Origin: Falsiroseomonas ponticola
GTDB taxonomy: Bacteria > Pseudomonadota > Alphaproteobacteria > Acetobacterales > Acetobacteraceae
Assembly (NCBI RefSeq): GCF_016805305.1
Contig: NZ_JAERQN010000014.1
Span: 1-64,000, forward strand
Direction: 5' to 3'
DNA length: 64,000 nt
Shown: positions 24,511 through 34,145 of the stretch, in pieces
How the letters are laid out: every line of letters starts with the position of its first letter
Position numbering within the stretch: position 1 is the stretch's first letter
Translations under genes and position numbers: made by a program
The notes under the pieces: generated by a model
Seen by the model: the letters and a program-made list of their open reading frames with translations, nothing else
What the model was told of the DNA's origin: nothing
Database searches by the model: none

Positions 24511-24980
24511 GCACCCTCTCCTGCCTTCACCCGATGCTCGAAGGTCACGCGGAAGCGCCGGCTGGTCTGCATATAGGCCAGGAAGGCCAGGTGGAACGCG
24601 ACCTCCAGCACCAGGTCGCCCACCGGGTCCGCGCTGGCCGGCCCGCCGGGCGGCCCGATCACCGCATCGGCCAGGGCCAGCCCCGCCGTGCCGACCACGG
24701 CGAGCACGGCATAGCCGGGCCGGAAGCCCGGCCAGAGCCGGAACCACAGCACCGCCATGCCGATCTGCGCCCCCAGCACCAGCAGGCCCAGCAGGTTGGA
24801 CGCCACCGCCGCGGCCCCCAGCGCGGAGTCCACCCATTGCTGCCAGGTCAGCACCACGCCGCCCGGCACGGACAGCACCATCAGCGCGGAGATGACGCGC
24901 AGCCAGCCGCCCAGGCCGTACAGCCGGTGCGCCTCCGCCTCCGCCCCGCTCACCCGCACCCAGCCCGCCACGGCCCCCAT
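24495..24980 (-). CDS. DUF2569-like membrane protein
   Basis: The 161-residue protein has LYGLGGWLRVISALMVLSV, the typical opening of DUF2569 proteins, and four predicted membrane helices (about 27-46, 55-80, 87-108 and 120-140 by hydrophobicity). Function is unknown for the family. It overlaps the phosphoesterase gene and probably shares its transcript. The first 20 residues are polar. It is divergent from the membrane protein at 25059. Confidence 0.65.
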   Translation of the reverse strand: MGAVAGWVRVSGAEAEAHRLYGLGGWLRVISALMVLSVPGGVVLTWQQWVDSALGAAAVASNLLGLLVLGAQIGMAVLWFRLWPGFRPGYAVLAVVGTAGLALADAVIGPPGGPASADPVGDLVLEVAFHLAFLAYMQTSRRFRVTFEHRVKAGEGACGSA

Positions 24981-25058
24981 GCCCCCGACGCGTCTCCTTC
25001 AACGCTTTCGTTCCTACCGGCGCATGAAGCCCGGCGGAAGCACCGGCGTTGACGGCGC

Positions 25059-25628
25059 ATGGCCCTGCTGACGCGTGACGACCTCCGCCGCCATTCCCCC
25101 TTCGCCTGGGCATGCCTGGCCGCGCTGGCCGGCGTGGCGCTGCTGCTCTGGGGGCTGGACAAGCGCAGCGCCGCCCTCGGCACCGCCGCCGGCATCCTCG
25201 GGCTGCTCGGCATCATCCTGCCGCCGCGGGAACGCATGCCCCACCTGTCGATGCGCCTGCGCCGCCTGCCCCGCGCGCTGGATGCCGCGCCGGTGCTGGC
25301 GACGCTGCTCAGCACGCCGGGCTACGGCCTCAACTGGTTCCACGGCGCGAATCCCTATGACGAGGTCGTCCACCTCGTCTCCGGCCTGCTCGCCGGCGCC
25401 GTCTTCGCGGGCCTCGTCCTGGCGGATGGCAGGCCCCGCGGCCGCCGCCGCCTGGCCGCGCTCGGCCTGCCCTTCGGCCTGGCCCTGGCCTGCGGGTGGG
25501 AGGGGTTCGAGGCCCTGCTCGGCATCATCGGCAACACCGCCGACACCCTCTCCGACATCGCGCTGACCGCCGGCGGCGCGGTGCTGGGCGCGGCCATGGG
25601 CGCGGCGCCCTGGCGGGGCCGGGCCTGA
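25059..25628 (+). CDS. Integral membrane protein (DUF2238/VanZ-like)
   Basis: The 189-residue protein has about five hydrophobic spans. The motif NPYDEVVHLVSGLLAGAVFA followed later by NTADTLSDIALTAGGAVLGA is the pattern of small membrane proteins of the DUF2238 (YjdF-like) and VanZ type, with conserved Asp and His facing the membrane interior. Function is unknown. It heads a pair with the EEP nuclease/phosphatase gene, overlapping it at TGATG. Confidence 0.7.
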   Translation: MALLTRDDLRRHSPFAWACLAALAGVALLLWGLDKRSAALGTAAGILGLLGIILPPRERMPHLSMRLRRLPRALDAAPVLATLLSTPGYGLNWFHGANPYDEVVHLVSGLLAGAVFAGLVLADGRPRGRRRLAALGLPFGLALACGWEGFEALLGIIGNTADTLSDIALTAGGAVLGAAMGAAPWRGRA

Positions 25629-26359
25629 TGCGCGTCGCCACCTGGAACATCCATCGCGGCCGCGCCGCCTTCGGCCGCTTCCGGCCGGACCGCATCACCG
25701 CCGTGCTGGCGGAGATGCGGCCGGACCTGGTGGCCCTGCAGGAGGCGCAGCACCATCTGCGCCGCGGCGCCCCCATGCTCGATACGGCGGCGATCGAGCA
25801 CGCCACCGGCCTGGTGCCGCTGCGCGTCGATCCCCGGCAGCAGGGCTTCCGGGGTAATGTGGTGCTGGTGCGGCGGGACGCGGTGCTGCTCTCCGGCCCG
25901 CGCGGCCTTCGCCTCGGCGGCTGGGAACCCCGCGGCGGCATCCAGGTGGATCTGGACCTGGGGCAGGGGCCCTTCCGGCTGCTCTGCGCCCATCTCAGCC
26001 TCGGCGCCCCGCGCCGCCGCGCCCAGGCGGCGCTGCTGATGGCGGCGATGAAGCCCGGCCTGCCCACGCTGCTGATGGGGGACCTGAATGAATGGCGCCC
26101 GGGCGGCAGCGCGCTCGCCGTCCTCGCCCCCGCCTTCGGCCATCCCGCCCTGGTGGCCACCTTCCCCGCGCTGCGCCCGATCCTGGCGCTGGACCACATC
26201 CTCTCCCACCCGCCGGGCCTCGTCGCGGCGGTGGCGGCGCATGGGACCAGGGCCGCGCGCCGGGCCTCGGACCACCTACCGCTGGTGGCGAGGCTGCGGC
26301 TCCACCCCACCCCGGCCGCACCCCGGATTGCAACCGGAACGGGCATGACGGAGTCGTGA
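25628..26359 (+). CDS. Endonuclease/exonuclease/phosphatase family protein
   Basis: The 243-residue product has the EEP-fold motifs: ATWNIHRG with the catalytic Asn (residues 4-11), LVALQEAQHH with the metal-binding Glu, LMGDLNEWRPGG and the final SDHLPLVARL with the Asp-His pair. Members range from DNA-repair nucleases to lipid phosphatases; lack of a DNA-binding insertion and pairing with a membrane protein favour a phosphodiesterase acting on a lipid or nucleotide, but this is inferred. The ATG overlaps the upstream stop by one base. Confidence 0.85.
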   Translation: MRVATWNIHRGRAAFGRFRPDRITAVLAEMRPDLVALQEAQHHLRRGAPMLDTAAIEHATGLVPLRVDPRQQGFRGNVVLVRRDAVLLSGPRGLRLGGWEPRGGIQVDLDLGQGPFRLLCAHLSLGAPRRRAQAALLMAAMKPGLPTLLMGDLNEWRPGGSALAVLAPAFGHPALVATFPALRPILALDHILSHPPGLVAAVAAHGTRAARRASDHLPLVARLRLHPTPAAPRIATGTGMTES

Positions 26360-26376
26360 TGGTCACTCCCGGTTTG

Positions 26377-26406
26377 TTGAGACAAAGCTTCCCACGCGCA
26401 TAGACC
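26377..26406 (+). promoter_or_regulatory. Possible promoter of the autotransporter gene
   Basis: TTGAGA (26377-26382) and TAGACC (26401-26406) are 18 bases apart; the -10 is poor. Weak evidence. Confidence 0.3.
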
Positions 26407-26433
26407 TTCCAGGAACTGGTCGAAGCCTGGAGG
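26406..26433 (+). promoter_or_regulatory. Hairpin covering the ribosome-binding site of the autotransporter gene
   Basis: CTTCCAGG (26406-26413) can pair with CCTGGAGG (26426-26433) over eight pairs, one of them G-T, with a 12-base loop. The 3' arm contains the GGAGG ribosome site that serves the ATG at 26438, so the folded message would hide it. This may limit or thermally regulate translation. Confidence 0.45.
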
Positions 26434-26437
26434 CCGC

Positions 26438-29400
26438 ATGCCCGGACCCGCCATGATCCCCGCCGCAAGCCGGCGGCGCGCCGCCTGGATGGCCGGCACC
26501 GCGCTCTGCGGCGCCGTCTCGGCCGGGGCCATCGGGCCGGCGCTGGCGCAGACGCTGTCGGGGGATGGCGGCCAGGCGGGGCCGCGGCTGGGCATCATCG
26601 TGGTGCAGGGGGGCGCCGTCAGCGCCACGGGCGCGGGCGGCGATGGCGGCAACGGGCTTCCCTTCACCATCTTCTCGATCCTCGGCGGCGGTGGCGGCGG
26701 CGGCGGCGTCACCGGCGGCGCCGGCGGCGCGGGCGCGGATGCGGTGGGCGGCCTGGCCACCCCCGGCGGCGCGGGGGGCGCGACCGCCGGGGCGAATGGC
26801 GGGGATGGCGTGGCCTCCGGGCTCGGCTCGGGCAGCGGCGGCGGTGGCGGCGCGCATGGCTGGGTCGGCGCGCTGCCGGCCGGGACCGTGGCCGGCGGCG
26901 CCGGGGGCGCGGGCGGGGGCAGCGGCCCCTTCACCGCGCTGGGCGGCGGCGGCGGCGGTGGCGGCGGTGCGGGCGCCGTCATCACCAGCACCGGGACCAC
27001 GGCGACGACGACCGCCACCATCTCGGGTGGCGCCGGCGGGGCGGGCGGCTATGGCGGGCCGGGCGGCGGCAATGGCGGCACGGGCGGCAGCGGCCTCGTG
27101 CTGCTGGAGACCGGCTGGACCCTGACCGTGGATGGCACCATTCGCGGCGGCGATGGCGGCAATGGCGGGGCATCGACCACCACCTCGCAGGGCGGGATCG
27201 GCGGCGCCGGCGGCGTCGCGCTCAACGCCGGCACGGGCAATACGCTCATCGTCAACGGCACGCTGATCGGCGGCAATGGCGGGCTCGGCGGCAGCGGCGC
27301 GAATGATGGCGGCTCCGGCGCGGCCATCCAGGGCCGTTCGCTCGCGATCACCCTGGCCGATGGCGCGACCGTCACGGGCGGCCTGCGGGGCGGCACCGGC
27401 AGCGCCGCCGTGGCCATGGCGCTGGCGGGCGACAGCACGCTGATCCTCGGCAATGCGGCGATGTCCGGCAGCATCAACCTGCTGGAAAGCGACACCGTCC
27501 TCACCATCCGCCCGGTCGGGGACCAGACGCTGACGGGCGCGATCATCGGCTCCGGCGGCGTCGTGCTGGATGGTGGCCATGTGCTGACGCTCGGCGCCCC
27601 CACCGCCTATTACGGCACGACGCATGTGACCAATGGCAGCACGCTGCGCGCGGGCTCGCTGAGCGCCTTCACCTCCCGCAGCGCCTATACGCTCGATGCC
27701 GGCACGACGCTCGACGTGAACGGCTACGCGCAATTCGTCGGCAGCCTGGCGGGCGAGGGGCGGGTGCTGCTGGGTGGCGGCACGCTCGCGATCGGCGGCC
27801 TCAACACCTCCACCACCTTCGCGGGCGCGATCTCGGGCGCCGGCGGGATCACGAAGACCGGCACCGGCACGCTGACGCTGACCGGCACCAACACCTACAC
27901 CGGCACCACCAGCATCACCCGGGGCACCCTGCTGGTGGGTGAGGGCACGGGCCTCACCGGCACGCTCGGCACGGGCGCCGTCACGATCGGCGCCAATACC
28001 GCCCTGAACCTCTATCGCAGCGACGGCCTCGTGCTCGGCAACGACATCTCGGGCACCGGCAGCATCGGCGTCTATCGCGGCGTCAACACGCTGAACGGCG
28101 ATGGCGCCGGCCGCAACCTGCCCGCCAGCTACACCGGCTCGGTCACCATCTACCCGGGCGCCACCCTGCTGGTGAACGGCGATTTCGGCAGCGCCGCCAT
28201 GGTGGTGCAGCCCGGCGCGACGCTGGGCGGCAGCGGCACGGCGGGCCGCGCCATGGTCAGCGGCACGCTGAGCCCCGGTGGCGCGGCCGGCGACATCGCC
28301 ACGCTCACCATCGGCGGCATCCTGCGCCTGACGGGCAACACCGTCCTGGTGATCGAGATCGGGCAGTCCAGCGCGGACCGCGTGGTGGCGGCGGGGGAGG
28401 CGACGCTGGGCGGCACGCTGCGCCTGGTGCCGGTCGGCGGCAGCTTCACCTTCAACACGCCCTATACCGTGCTCCAGGCGCCGAGCGTCACCGGCAGCTT
28501 CGCCCAGGTGACGACCTCCGGCAGCTTCGGCGCCGGCGTGTCGCCCCAGGTCACCACCAGCGGCACCGCCGTGCAGGTCACGCTGGTGCCGCAGCAGATC
28601 CCGCCCCCATCGGCCGGCGGCGACACGACGCCGACCACCGACACCAGCACCACCCCCACCGACACGACCGCCACGACGCCCCCCGCCACCACCCCCGGCA
28701 GCGTCGCCGGCGGCGGGCCCGGTAACCTCGTCAACGTCATCGGCGCGCTGAACCAGGCCATCGCCAATGGCCAGGACATGAACGCCTTCTTCGGCGTGCT
28801 GAACCAGCCCGCCGCCCTGATCGGCGCCGCCGCCAACCAGCTGAGCGGCGAGGTCGCGACCGCCCCCGTCATGATCGGTGCCCTCGCGGGCGCCCAGTTC
28901 ACGACGGCCATGCTGGATTTCGGCGCCGGCGGCCGCATCCTGCCCGGCGCCGGGGAGAGCGGCGCGGAGGATGACCCCCAGCCCGAGCCCCGCTTCACCG
29001 TCTGGGGCACCGCCACCGGCCAGTTCGGCCGGATCGGCGGCGATACCGCCCGCGGCTCCGCCGCCAGCACCGGCTCCGTCCAGGGCATCGCCGCCGGCCT
29101 CGATGCCCGGGTCGCGCCCAACCTGATCCTGGGCTTCGGCATCGCGGGGCAGGGCGGCGCGGCCAGCCTCGCCGGCGGGCTCGGCAAGGCGGACTCCACC
29201 CTGGCCCAGGCCGGCCTCTACGGCCTGGCGCGCCTCGGCGCGCTGCAGCTCTCCGCCGCCGGCGCCTTCGGCCTGATGGAGACGGACACCACCCGCACCG
29301 TCCAGGCGCTCGGCCAGCGCCTGGCCGGGGAAGCCGATGCGAAGGTCTGGAGCGGCCGCCTCCAGGCCCGCTACGACGTGGTTCGCGAAGGCCCGCTCTC

Positions 29401-29833
29401 CCTCGGCCCCTTCGCCGCCGTCCAGGCCACGCGCGTCAGCACCGACAGCTACACGGAACGGGCCGTGACCGGCGGCGCCTCCGCCGGGCTGCGCGTCGCC
29501 GGCGGGTCGAACGACGTGGCGCGCACGGAACTCGGCGTCGCGATGGATGTGCTGGGCGGCCGCGTCGCCGGCGCCAGCATCCGCGGCACGGCGCGGCTCG
29601 GCTGGGCGCATTACCTGGCGCGGGACGCGGCGGCCACCGTCGGCTTCTCCAGCCTCCCCGGCACCAGCTTCCAGGTCCAGGGCGCGCGGCCGGACCCGGA
29701 CGCCATCCTGGTCGGCGCGGGGATCGACGCCCAGCTCACGCCCCGGCTCAGCCTCGGCGCGCGGTTCGAGGGTGAATTCGCGCGGGAGACGCGGATCGCC
29801 GGCGGGACCCTGCAGCTCCGCTACAGCTTCTGA
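26438..29833 (+). CDS. Autotransporter outer-membrane protein (type Va secretion)
   Basis: The 1131-residue protein has a signal peptide ending GPALAQ (residue 38), a glycine-rich passenger (about 40-280), a passenger stalk with autotransporter-associated beta-strand repeats such as GGITKTGTGTLTLTGTNTYTG (about 460-490), a Thr/Pro-rich linker (TTPTTDTSTTPTDTTATTPP, about 730-750), and a C-terminal barrel of about 280 residues ending LQLRYSF with the required terminal Phe. Autotransporters move their passenger through the barrel to the cell surface, for adhesion or enzyme activity. No protease or lipase motif is seen, so an adhesin-like role is likely. GGAGG precedes the ATG. Confidence 0.93.
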   Translation: MPGPAMIPAASRRRAAWMAGTALCGAVSAGAIGPALAQTLSGDGGQAGPRLGIIVVQGGAVSATGAGGDGGNGLPFTIFSILGGGGGGGGVTGGAGGAGADAVGGLATPGGAGGATAGANGGDGVASGLGSGSGGGGGAHGWVGALPAGTVAGGAGGAGGGSGPFTALGGGGGGGGGAGAVITSTGTTATTTATISGGAGGAGGYGGPGGGNGGTGGSGLVLLETGWTLTVDGTIRGGDGGNGGASTTTSQGGIGGAGGVALNAGTGNTLIVNGTLIGGNGGLGGSGANDGGSGAAIQGRSLAITLADGATVTGGLRGGTGSAAVAMALAGDSTLILGNAAMSGSINLLESDTVLTIRPVGDQTLTGAIIGSGGVVLDGGHVLTLGAPTAYYGTTHVTNGSTLRAGSLSAFTSRSAYTLDAGTTLDVNGYAQFVGSLAGEGRVLLGGGTLAIGGLNTSTTFAGAISGAGGITKTGTGTLTLTGTNTYTGTTSITRGTLLVGEGTGLTGTLGTGAVTIGANTALNLYRSDGLVLGNDISGTGSIGVYRGVNTLNGDGAGRNLPASYTGSVTIYPGATLLVNGDFGSAAMVVQPGATLGGSGTAGRAMVSGTLSPGGAAGDIATLTIGGILRLTGNTVLVIEIGQSSADRVVAAGEATLGGTLRLVPVGGSFTFNTPYTVLQAPSVTGSFAQVTTSGSFGAGVSPQVTTSGTAVQVTLVPQQIPPPSAGGDTTPTTDTSTTPTDTTATTPPATTPGSVAGGGPGNLVNVIGALNQAIANGQDMNAFFGVLNQPAALIGAAANQLSGEVATAPVMIGALAGAQFTTAMLDFGAGGRILPGAGESGAEDDPQPEPRFTVWGTATGQFGRIGGDTARGSAASTGSVQGIAAGLDARVAPNLILGFGIAGQGGAASLAGGLGKADSTLAQAGLYGLARLGALQLSAAGAFGLMETDTTRTVQALGQRLAGEADAKVWSGRLQARYDVVREGPLSLGPFAAVQATRVSTDSYTERAVTGGASAGLRVAGGSNDVARTELGVAMDVLGGRVAGASIRGTARLGWAHYLARDAAATVGFSSLPGTSFQVQGARPDPDAILVGAGIDAQLTPRLSLGARFEGEFARETRIAGGTLQLRYSF

Positions 29834-29888
29834 GCGGGCGGCGCGCGGGCCCCTTCCGGCGGGCCGGGCGCGGGGCCATCTTCCCGCC

Positions 29889-30587
29889 ATGCCGAACCTG
29901 CCCGCGAAACCCGGCAACGCCGCCGTCGCCGCCTTCCTCGACAAGGTGGCGGCGATGCCGGCGGTCGCCACCGCGCCGGGCCGCGCCGGCCGGCTGATCT
30001 TCGCCATCGACGCCACCGCCAGCCGCCAGCCCAGCTGGGACCGCGCCTGCCACCTGCAGGCGGAGATGTTCGCCGCCGTGCGCGATACCGGCGGGCTCGC
30101 CGTCAGCCTCGCCTATTTCCGCGGCCATGGGGAATTCGCCGCCACCCCCTTCCTGACCTCCGCGCCGGACCTTGCCCGCCGCATGGCCGGCGTCACCTGC
30201 CTCGGCGGCCACACGCAGGTCATCCGCACGCTGCGCCACGCCCTGGCCCAGACGAAGGCGGAGCGCGTGAACGCCCTCATCCTCATCGGCGATGCCTTCG
30301 AGGAGGAGGTGGACGAGGCCTGCCACCTGGCCGGCGAATGCGGCCTGCGCGGCCTGCCGCTGTTCTGCTTCCTGGAAGGCCAGCACCCCGTCGCCGCCAC
30401 CGCCTTCCGGCAGATGGCGAAGCTCTCCGGCGGCGCCTTCGCGCCCTTCGACGGCGCCAGCGCCACCGCGCTGCGGGACCTGCTGCGCGCCGTCGCCGTC
30501 TATGCCGCCGGCGGCCGCCGGGCGCTGGCGCGGCTCACCAGCCCCGCCGCGCGCGGCATCGCGGGCCAGCTGCCCGCGCCCGGCTGA
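29889..30587 (+). CDS. VWA-domain protein
   Basis: The 232-residue protein contains LIFAIDATASRQPSWDRA (about residues 38-55), a von Willebrand A metal-site variant where DATAS replaces the usual DxSxS, then YFRGHGEF, GGHTQVIRTLRHALAQ and ALILIGDAFEE. VWA domains bind proteins, often within assemblies with ATPases. It is cytosolic as no signal is seen. Its stop overlaps the ATG of the J-domain membrane gene, so the pair may be a small chaperone-linked complex. Function is unknown. Confidence 0.8.
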   Translation: MPNLPAKPGNAAVAAFLDKVAAMPAVATAPGRAGRLIFAIDATASRQPSWDRACHLQAEMFAAVRDTGGLAVSLAYFRGHGEFAATPFLTSAPDLARRMAGVTCLGGHTQVIRTLRHALAQTKAERVNALILIGDAFEEEVDEACHLAGECGLRGLPLFCFLEGQHPVAATAFRQMAKLSGGAFAPFDGASATALRDLLRAVAVYAAGGRRALARLTSPAARGIAGQLPAPG

Positions 30588-31276
30588 TGGCCGCACTCGC
30601 CCTCGGCGCGCTGGCGCTCGTCCTCCTCCTCGGCCTGCTGCAGCTCTTCGTCGCGGCGAAGCCCGGCCAGGTGAAGGCCGCCCTTGTCTGGGGCGGCGGC
30701 GCGCTCGGCCTCGGCCTCTTCGCGCTGCTGCTCGCCACCGGCCGCGGCGGCCAGGCCTTCTGGGCGCTGGCGCTGTTCGGCCCGGCCATCTGGCGGTGGT
30801 GGAAGGGCAGGGCCGCCGCCGCCACCTTCGCCCGCGGCGGCGCCGCCGCGCCCGGCCTCGCCTCGGATGTCGAGACCTCGCACCTCGCCATGGCGCTCGA
30901 CCATGACAGCGGCCGCATGACCGGCCGGGTGAAGGCCGGCCGCCATGCCGGCGCGGACCTCGCCGACCTCGACCTGCCCGCGCTGCTCGACCTGATGGCG
31001 GAACTCGCCGCCGCGGATCCCGATGCCGTGCCCCTGCTGGAAGCCTGGCTGGACCGCGCCCATCCCGACTGGCGCGACGCGCCCCGCCCCGCCACCGCCG
31101 GTCCGCTGACGCGGGCGGAGGCGCTCGCCATCCTCGGCCTGTCGGAAGGCGCGACGCCGGAGGCGATCAAGGCCGCCCATCGCCGCCTGATGCGCACCGC
31201 CCATCCCGACCAGGGCGGCTCCGACTGGCTCGCCGCCCGGTTGAACGAAGCGCGGGATCTCCTCCTCGCGGAGTGA
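30587..31276 (+). CDS. Membrane-anchored J-domain protein
   Basis: The 229-residue protein has two N-terminal membrane helices (residues 3-22 and 34-52, then a third weaker span) and a C-terminal J domain: ALAILGLSEGATPEAIKAAH followed by MRTAHPDQGGSDWLAARLNEA, where HPD is the DnaK-activating motif. The order membrane-then-J resembles Pam18/Tim14 of mitochondrial import motors and the bacterial DjlA-like group. It probably recruits DnaK to a membrane site. It overlaps the VWA gene and is followed by galU after 66 bases. Confidence 0.85.
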   Translation: MAALALGALALVLLLGLLQLFVAAKPGQVKAALVWGGGALGLGLFALLLATGRGGQAFWALALFGPAIWRWWKGRAAAATFARGGAAAPGLASDVETSHLAMALDHDSGRMTGRVKAGRHAGADLADLDLPALLDLMAELAAADPDAVPLLEAWLDRAHPDWRDAPRPATAGPLTRAEALAILGLSEGATPEAIKAAHRRLMRTAHPDQGGSDWLAARLNEARDLLLAE

Positions 31277-31342
31277 GACGGTGGACGCTATCCGCCGTCC
31301 ATGGCATGGCTTGCGCCCTCACCGCCAAGGGAATGTCCACCC

Positions 31343-32212
31343 GTGCGCAAGCCGCTCCGCAAGGCTGTCCTCCCCGTCGCCGGCCTCGGTACCCGTTTCC
31401 TGCCCGCCACCAAGCAGATGGCGAAGGAGATGCTGCCCGTCGTGGACAAGCCGCTGATCCAGTACGCGGTGGAGGAAGCCCGCGCCGCGGGGATCGAGCA
31501 GTTCTGCTTCGTCACCGGCCGCGGCAAGACCATGCTCGTGGACCAGTTCGACGTGGCCTATGAGCTGGAGCGCACCCTGACGGAGCGCAACAAGACGAAG
31601 GAGCTCGACATGCTCCGCGCCCAGGCGCTGCCGCCGGGCTCCATCGTCTCCACGCGCCAGCAGGCCGCGCTCGGCCTCGGCCACGCCATCTGGTGCGCGC
31701 GCTCCTTCATCGCCGACGACCCCTTCGCCATCCTGCTGCCGGACGACCTCATGCTCTGCGACGTCTCCTGCACGAAGCAGCTGGCGGATGCCTACAACGA
31801 GACCGGCGGCAACGTCGTGGCGATCGAGGAGGTGCCGATGGCGCGCGTCTCCTCCTACGGCGTCATCGCCCCCGGCGAGACGAGCGGCAAGCTGGTCGAG
31901 GTGAAGGGCCTGGTGGAGAAGCCGCCGGTCGAGAAGGCGCCCTCCAACCTCACCGTCATCGGCCGCTACGTGCTGATGCCGGAGGTGATCGGCCACCTCT
32001 CCAAAATGGAAAAGGGCGCCGGCGGCGAGATCCAGCTGACGGACAGCATGGCCAAGCTGATCGGCACCCAGCCCTTCCACGGGCTGCGCTACGAAGGCCG
32101 CCGCTTCGATTGCGGCGACAAGGCCGGCTACCTGGAAGCCCAGGTCGCCTTCGCGCTGTCGCGGCCCGACATGGCGCCGGCGATGCAGAGCATCATCAAG
32201 AAGTATAGCTGA
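31343..32212 (+). CDS. galU: UTP-glucose-1-phosphate uridylyltransferase
   Basis: GalU makes UDP-glucose for polysaccharides and lipopolysaccharide. The 289-residue sequence has RKPLRKAVLPVAGLGTRFLP with the nucleotide-binding GLGTRFLPATK, EMLPVVDKPLIQYAVEEA, ILLPDDLM and VEKPPVEKAPSNL. The GTG at 31343 gives the usual length; the ATG at 31301 would add 14 unrelated residues. It precedes the phosphomutase gene by 24 bases, and together they convert glucose-6-phosphate to UDP-glucose. Confidence 0.95.
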   Translation: MRKPLRKAVLPVAGLGTRFLPATKQMAKEMLPVVDKPLIQYAVEEARAAGIEQFCFVTGRGKTMLVDQFDVAYELERTLTERNKTKELDMLRAQALPPGSIVSTRQQAALGLGHAIWCARSFIADDPFAILLPDDLMLCDVSCTKQLADAYNETGGNVVAIEEVPMARVSSYGVIAPGETSGKLVEVKGLVEKPPVEKAPSNLTVIGRYVLMPEVIGHLSKMEKGAGGEIQLTDSMAKLIGTQPFHGLRYEGRRFDCGDKAGYLEAQVAFALSRPDMAPAMQSIIKKYS

Positions 32213-32236
32213 GCGGAAGCGGAGACGACGCAGACC

Positions 32237-33649
32237 ATGACGGCCTTCAACCACCGCTTCGACCCCACCTCGCTCCGCGAATACGACATCCGCGGCATCG
32301 TCGGCGAAACCCTGAAGCCGGAGGACGCCTTCGCCATCGGCCGCTGCTTCGGCTCCATCGTCTCCCGCGCGCAGGGAACGAAGGTCGCGGTGGGCTATGA
32401 TGGCCGCCTCTCCTCCCCGGAACTGGAAGCCCAGCTCGTCGCCGGGCTCCGCGCCTGCGGGCTGGAGGTGCTGCGCATCGGCTGCGGGCCGACGCCGATG
32501 CTCTACTTCGCCTCCTACGCGCTGAAGGCCGATGGCGCGATCATGGTGACGGGCAGCCACAACCCGCCCAACTACAACGGCTTCAAGATGATGCTGGGCA
32601 AGAAGCCCTTCTTCGGCCCGCAGATCCAGGAAATCGGCCGCATGGCGGCGGAAGGCGATGTCGTCCCCGCCGCCGTCGGCACCGACCGCGCCGTCGATGT
32701 CTCCGACGACTACATCGCCCGCATGCTGCAGGACTGGGATGGCGGCGACCGCGCGCTCAAGGTGGTGTGGGACCCCGGCAACGGCTCCGGCGCCGAGATC
32801 ACCAAGCGCCTGGCCGCGAAGCTGCCCGGCACGCATTACGTCATCAACGGCACCATCGACGGCACCTTCCCGGCCCACCACCCGGATCCGACCGTCGCCA
32901 AGAACCTCGAGCAGATCATCGCGGAGGTCGCGAAGAACGGCGCAGACCTCGGCATCGCCTTCGATGGCGACGCGGACCGCATCGGCGTGGTGGACAATGA
33001 GGGCCACATCCTCTTCGGCGACCAGCTGCTGATCGTGCTCGCCCGCGATGTGCTGAAGTCCAAGCCCGGCGGCACCATCATCGCCGACGTCAAGGCCAGC
33101 CAGGTCCTGTTCGATGAGGTCGCGAAGGCCGGCGGCAATCCGCTGATGTGGAAGACCGGCCACAGCCTCATCAAGTCCAAGATGGCGGAGACCGGCAGCC
33201 CGCTGGCCGGCGAGATGTCGGGCCACATCTTCTTCGCGGACAAGTGGTACGGCTTCGACGACGCGCCCTATTCCGCCGTGCGCCTGCTCGGCATCGTCGC
33301 CCGCATGGCGGGCAAGCTCTCGGAAGTCCGCGCCGCGCTGCCGCAGGTCATCAACACGCCGGAACTCCGCTTCGATTGCCCGGACACCCGCAAGTTCCAG
33401 GTGGTGGCGGAAGTGAAGTCCCGCCTGGCCGCCGAAGGCGCCAAGGTGCAGGACGTGGACGGCGTCCGCGTGCTGACCGAGGATGGCTGGTGGCTGCTCC
33501 GCGCCTCCAACACCCAGGCCGTGCTGGTGGCCCGCGCGGAGGCCAAGAGCGAAGCCGGGCTGGAACGCCTCAAGGCCGGCATCGCCGCGCAGCTCCAGGC
33601 CTCCGGCCTCGCCGCGCCCGACTTCACCGGGGAGAATGCGGGCCACTGA
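32237..33649 (+). CDS. Phosphoglucomutase/phosphomannomutase
   Basis: The 470-residue enzyme interconverts hexose 6- and 1-phosphates through a phosphoserine. It has [11 protein letters not shown] at the start, the phosphoserine loop TGSHNPP (Ser107), the metal-binding loop DGDADRIG (about residue 236), and the sugar-specificity loop [13 protein letters not shown]. This form often takes both glucose and mannose phosphates (AlgC/PgmG-like). It follows galU in an operon, which supplies UDP-glucose and GDP-mannose precursors for the surface glycan genes farther right. Confidence 0.94.
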   Translation: MTAFNHRFDPTSLREYDIRGIVGETLKPEDAFAIGRCFGSIVSRAQGTKVAVGYDGRLSSPELEAQLVAGLRACGLEVLRIGCGPTPMLYFASYALKADGAIMVTGSHNPPNYNGFKMMLGKKPFFGPQIQEIGRMAAEGDVVPAAVGTDRAVDVSDDYIARMLQDWDGGDRALKVVWDPGNGSGAEITKRLAAKLPGTHYVINGTIDGTFPAHHPDPTVAKNLEQIIAEVAKNGADLGIAFDGDADRIGVVDNEGHILFGDQLLIVLARDVLKSKPGGTIIADVKASQVLFDEVAKAGGNPLMWKTGHSLIKSKMAETGSPLAGEMSGHIFFADKWYGFDDAPYSAVRLLGIVARMAGKLSEVRAALPQVINTPELRFDCPDTRKFQVVAEVKSRLAAEGAKVQDVDGVRVLTEDGWWLLRASNTQAVLVARAEAKSEAGLERLKAGIAAQLQASGLAAPDFTGENAGH

Positions 33650-34010
33650 CGCCGGCCTCGTGCCGGTCTTCCTCTACGGCACGCTGCTGGACCCCGCGAT
33701 CCTCGCCGCCCGCGCCGGCCGCCGCGGCCTGCGTGGCGTGCCGGCCACGCTGCCGGGCTGGGGCCGCGTGGCGCTGCGCGGCCAGCCCTACCCGACGCTG
33801 ATCCGCGCCCGCCGCCAGGCGGTGCGCGGGCGCCTTGTCACGCTGGCGGGCGCGCCGCTCCGTCGCCTCCACGCCTATGAAGGCGCCTGCTACCGGCTGC
33901 GGCCGGTGCTCGTCCTCGCGCCGCGCGGGCGCCTCCGGGCCCTTGCCTGGATCGCGCGTCCCGCCCTGGCGAATGCCGCGAGGCCGTGGCAGACCTTCCC
34001 ATCCTCGTAA
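33636..34010 (+). CDS. Gamma-glutamylcyclotransferase (AIG2-like) family protein
   Basis: The 124-residue protein has [13 protein letters not shown], the substrate-binding YGTLxxP motif of the GGCT fold, and [10 protein letters not shown] with the likely catalytic Glu. Family members act on gamma-glutamyl peptides or related amines; the substrate is unknown. The ATG at 33636 overlaps the end of the mutase gene by 14 bases, with GGGGAG too close upstream; a GTG at 33660 is an alternative start. Confidence 0.82.
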   Translation: MRATDAGLVPVFLYGTLLDPAILAARAGRRGLRGVPATLPGWGRVALRGQPYPTLIRARRQAVRGRLVTLAGAPLRRLHAYEGACYRLRPVLVLAPRGRLRALAWIARPALANAARPWQTFPSS

Positions 34011-34145
34011 CGCGAAACACGCGAAATAGTGAGCGGCTTGCCCACCCCCTCGGTGCTGGCGTCACGCTGCCCTTCGCGTGCATGGTGAAACGGTGGTGTT
34101 GGATATGCGTTGGCAAAGGTGACTGCGGGGATGGAGGGTCAGGCG

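Noticed and set aside
26363-30016. Open frame of about 1200 residues antisense to the autotransporter
   Set aside because: It is arginine, glycine and alanine low-complexity with no motif, while the sense strand has a signal peptide, beta-repeats and a barrel ending in Phe.
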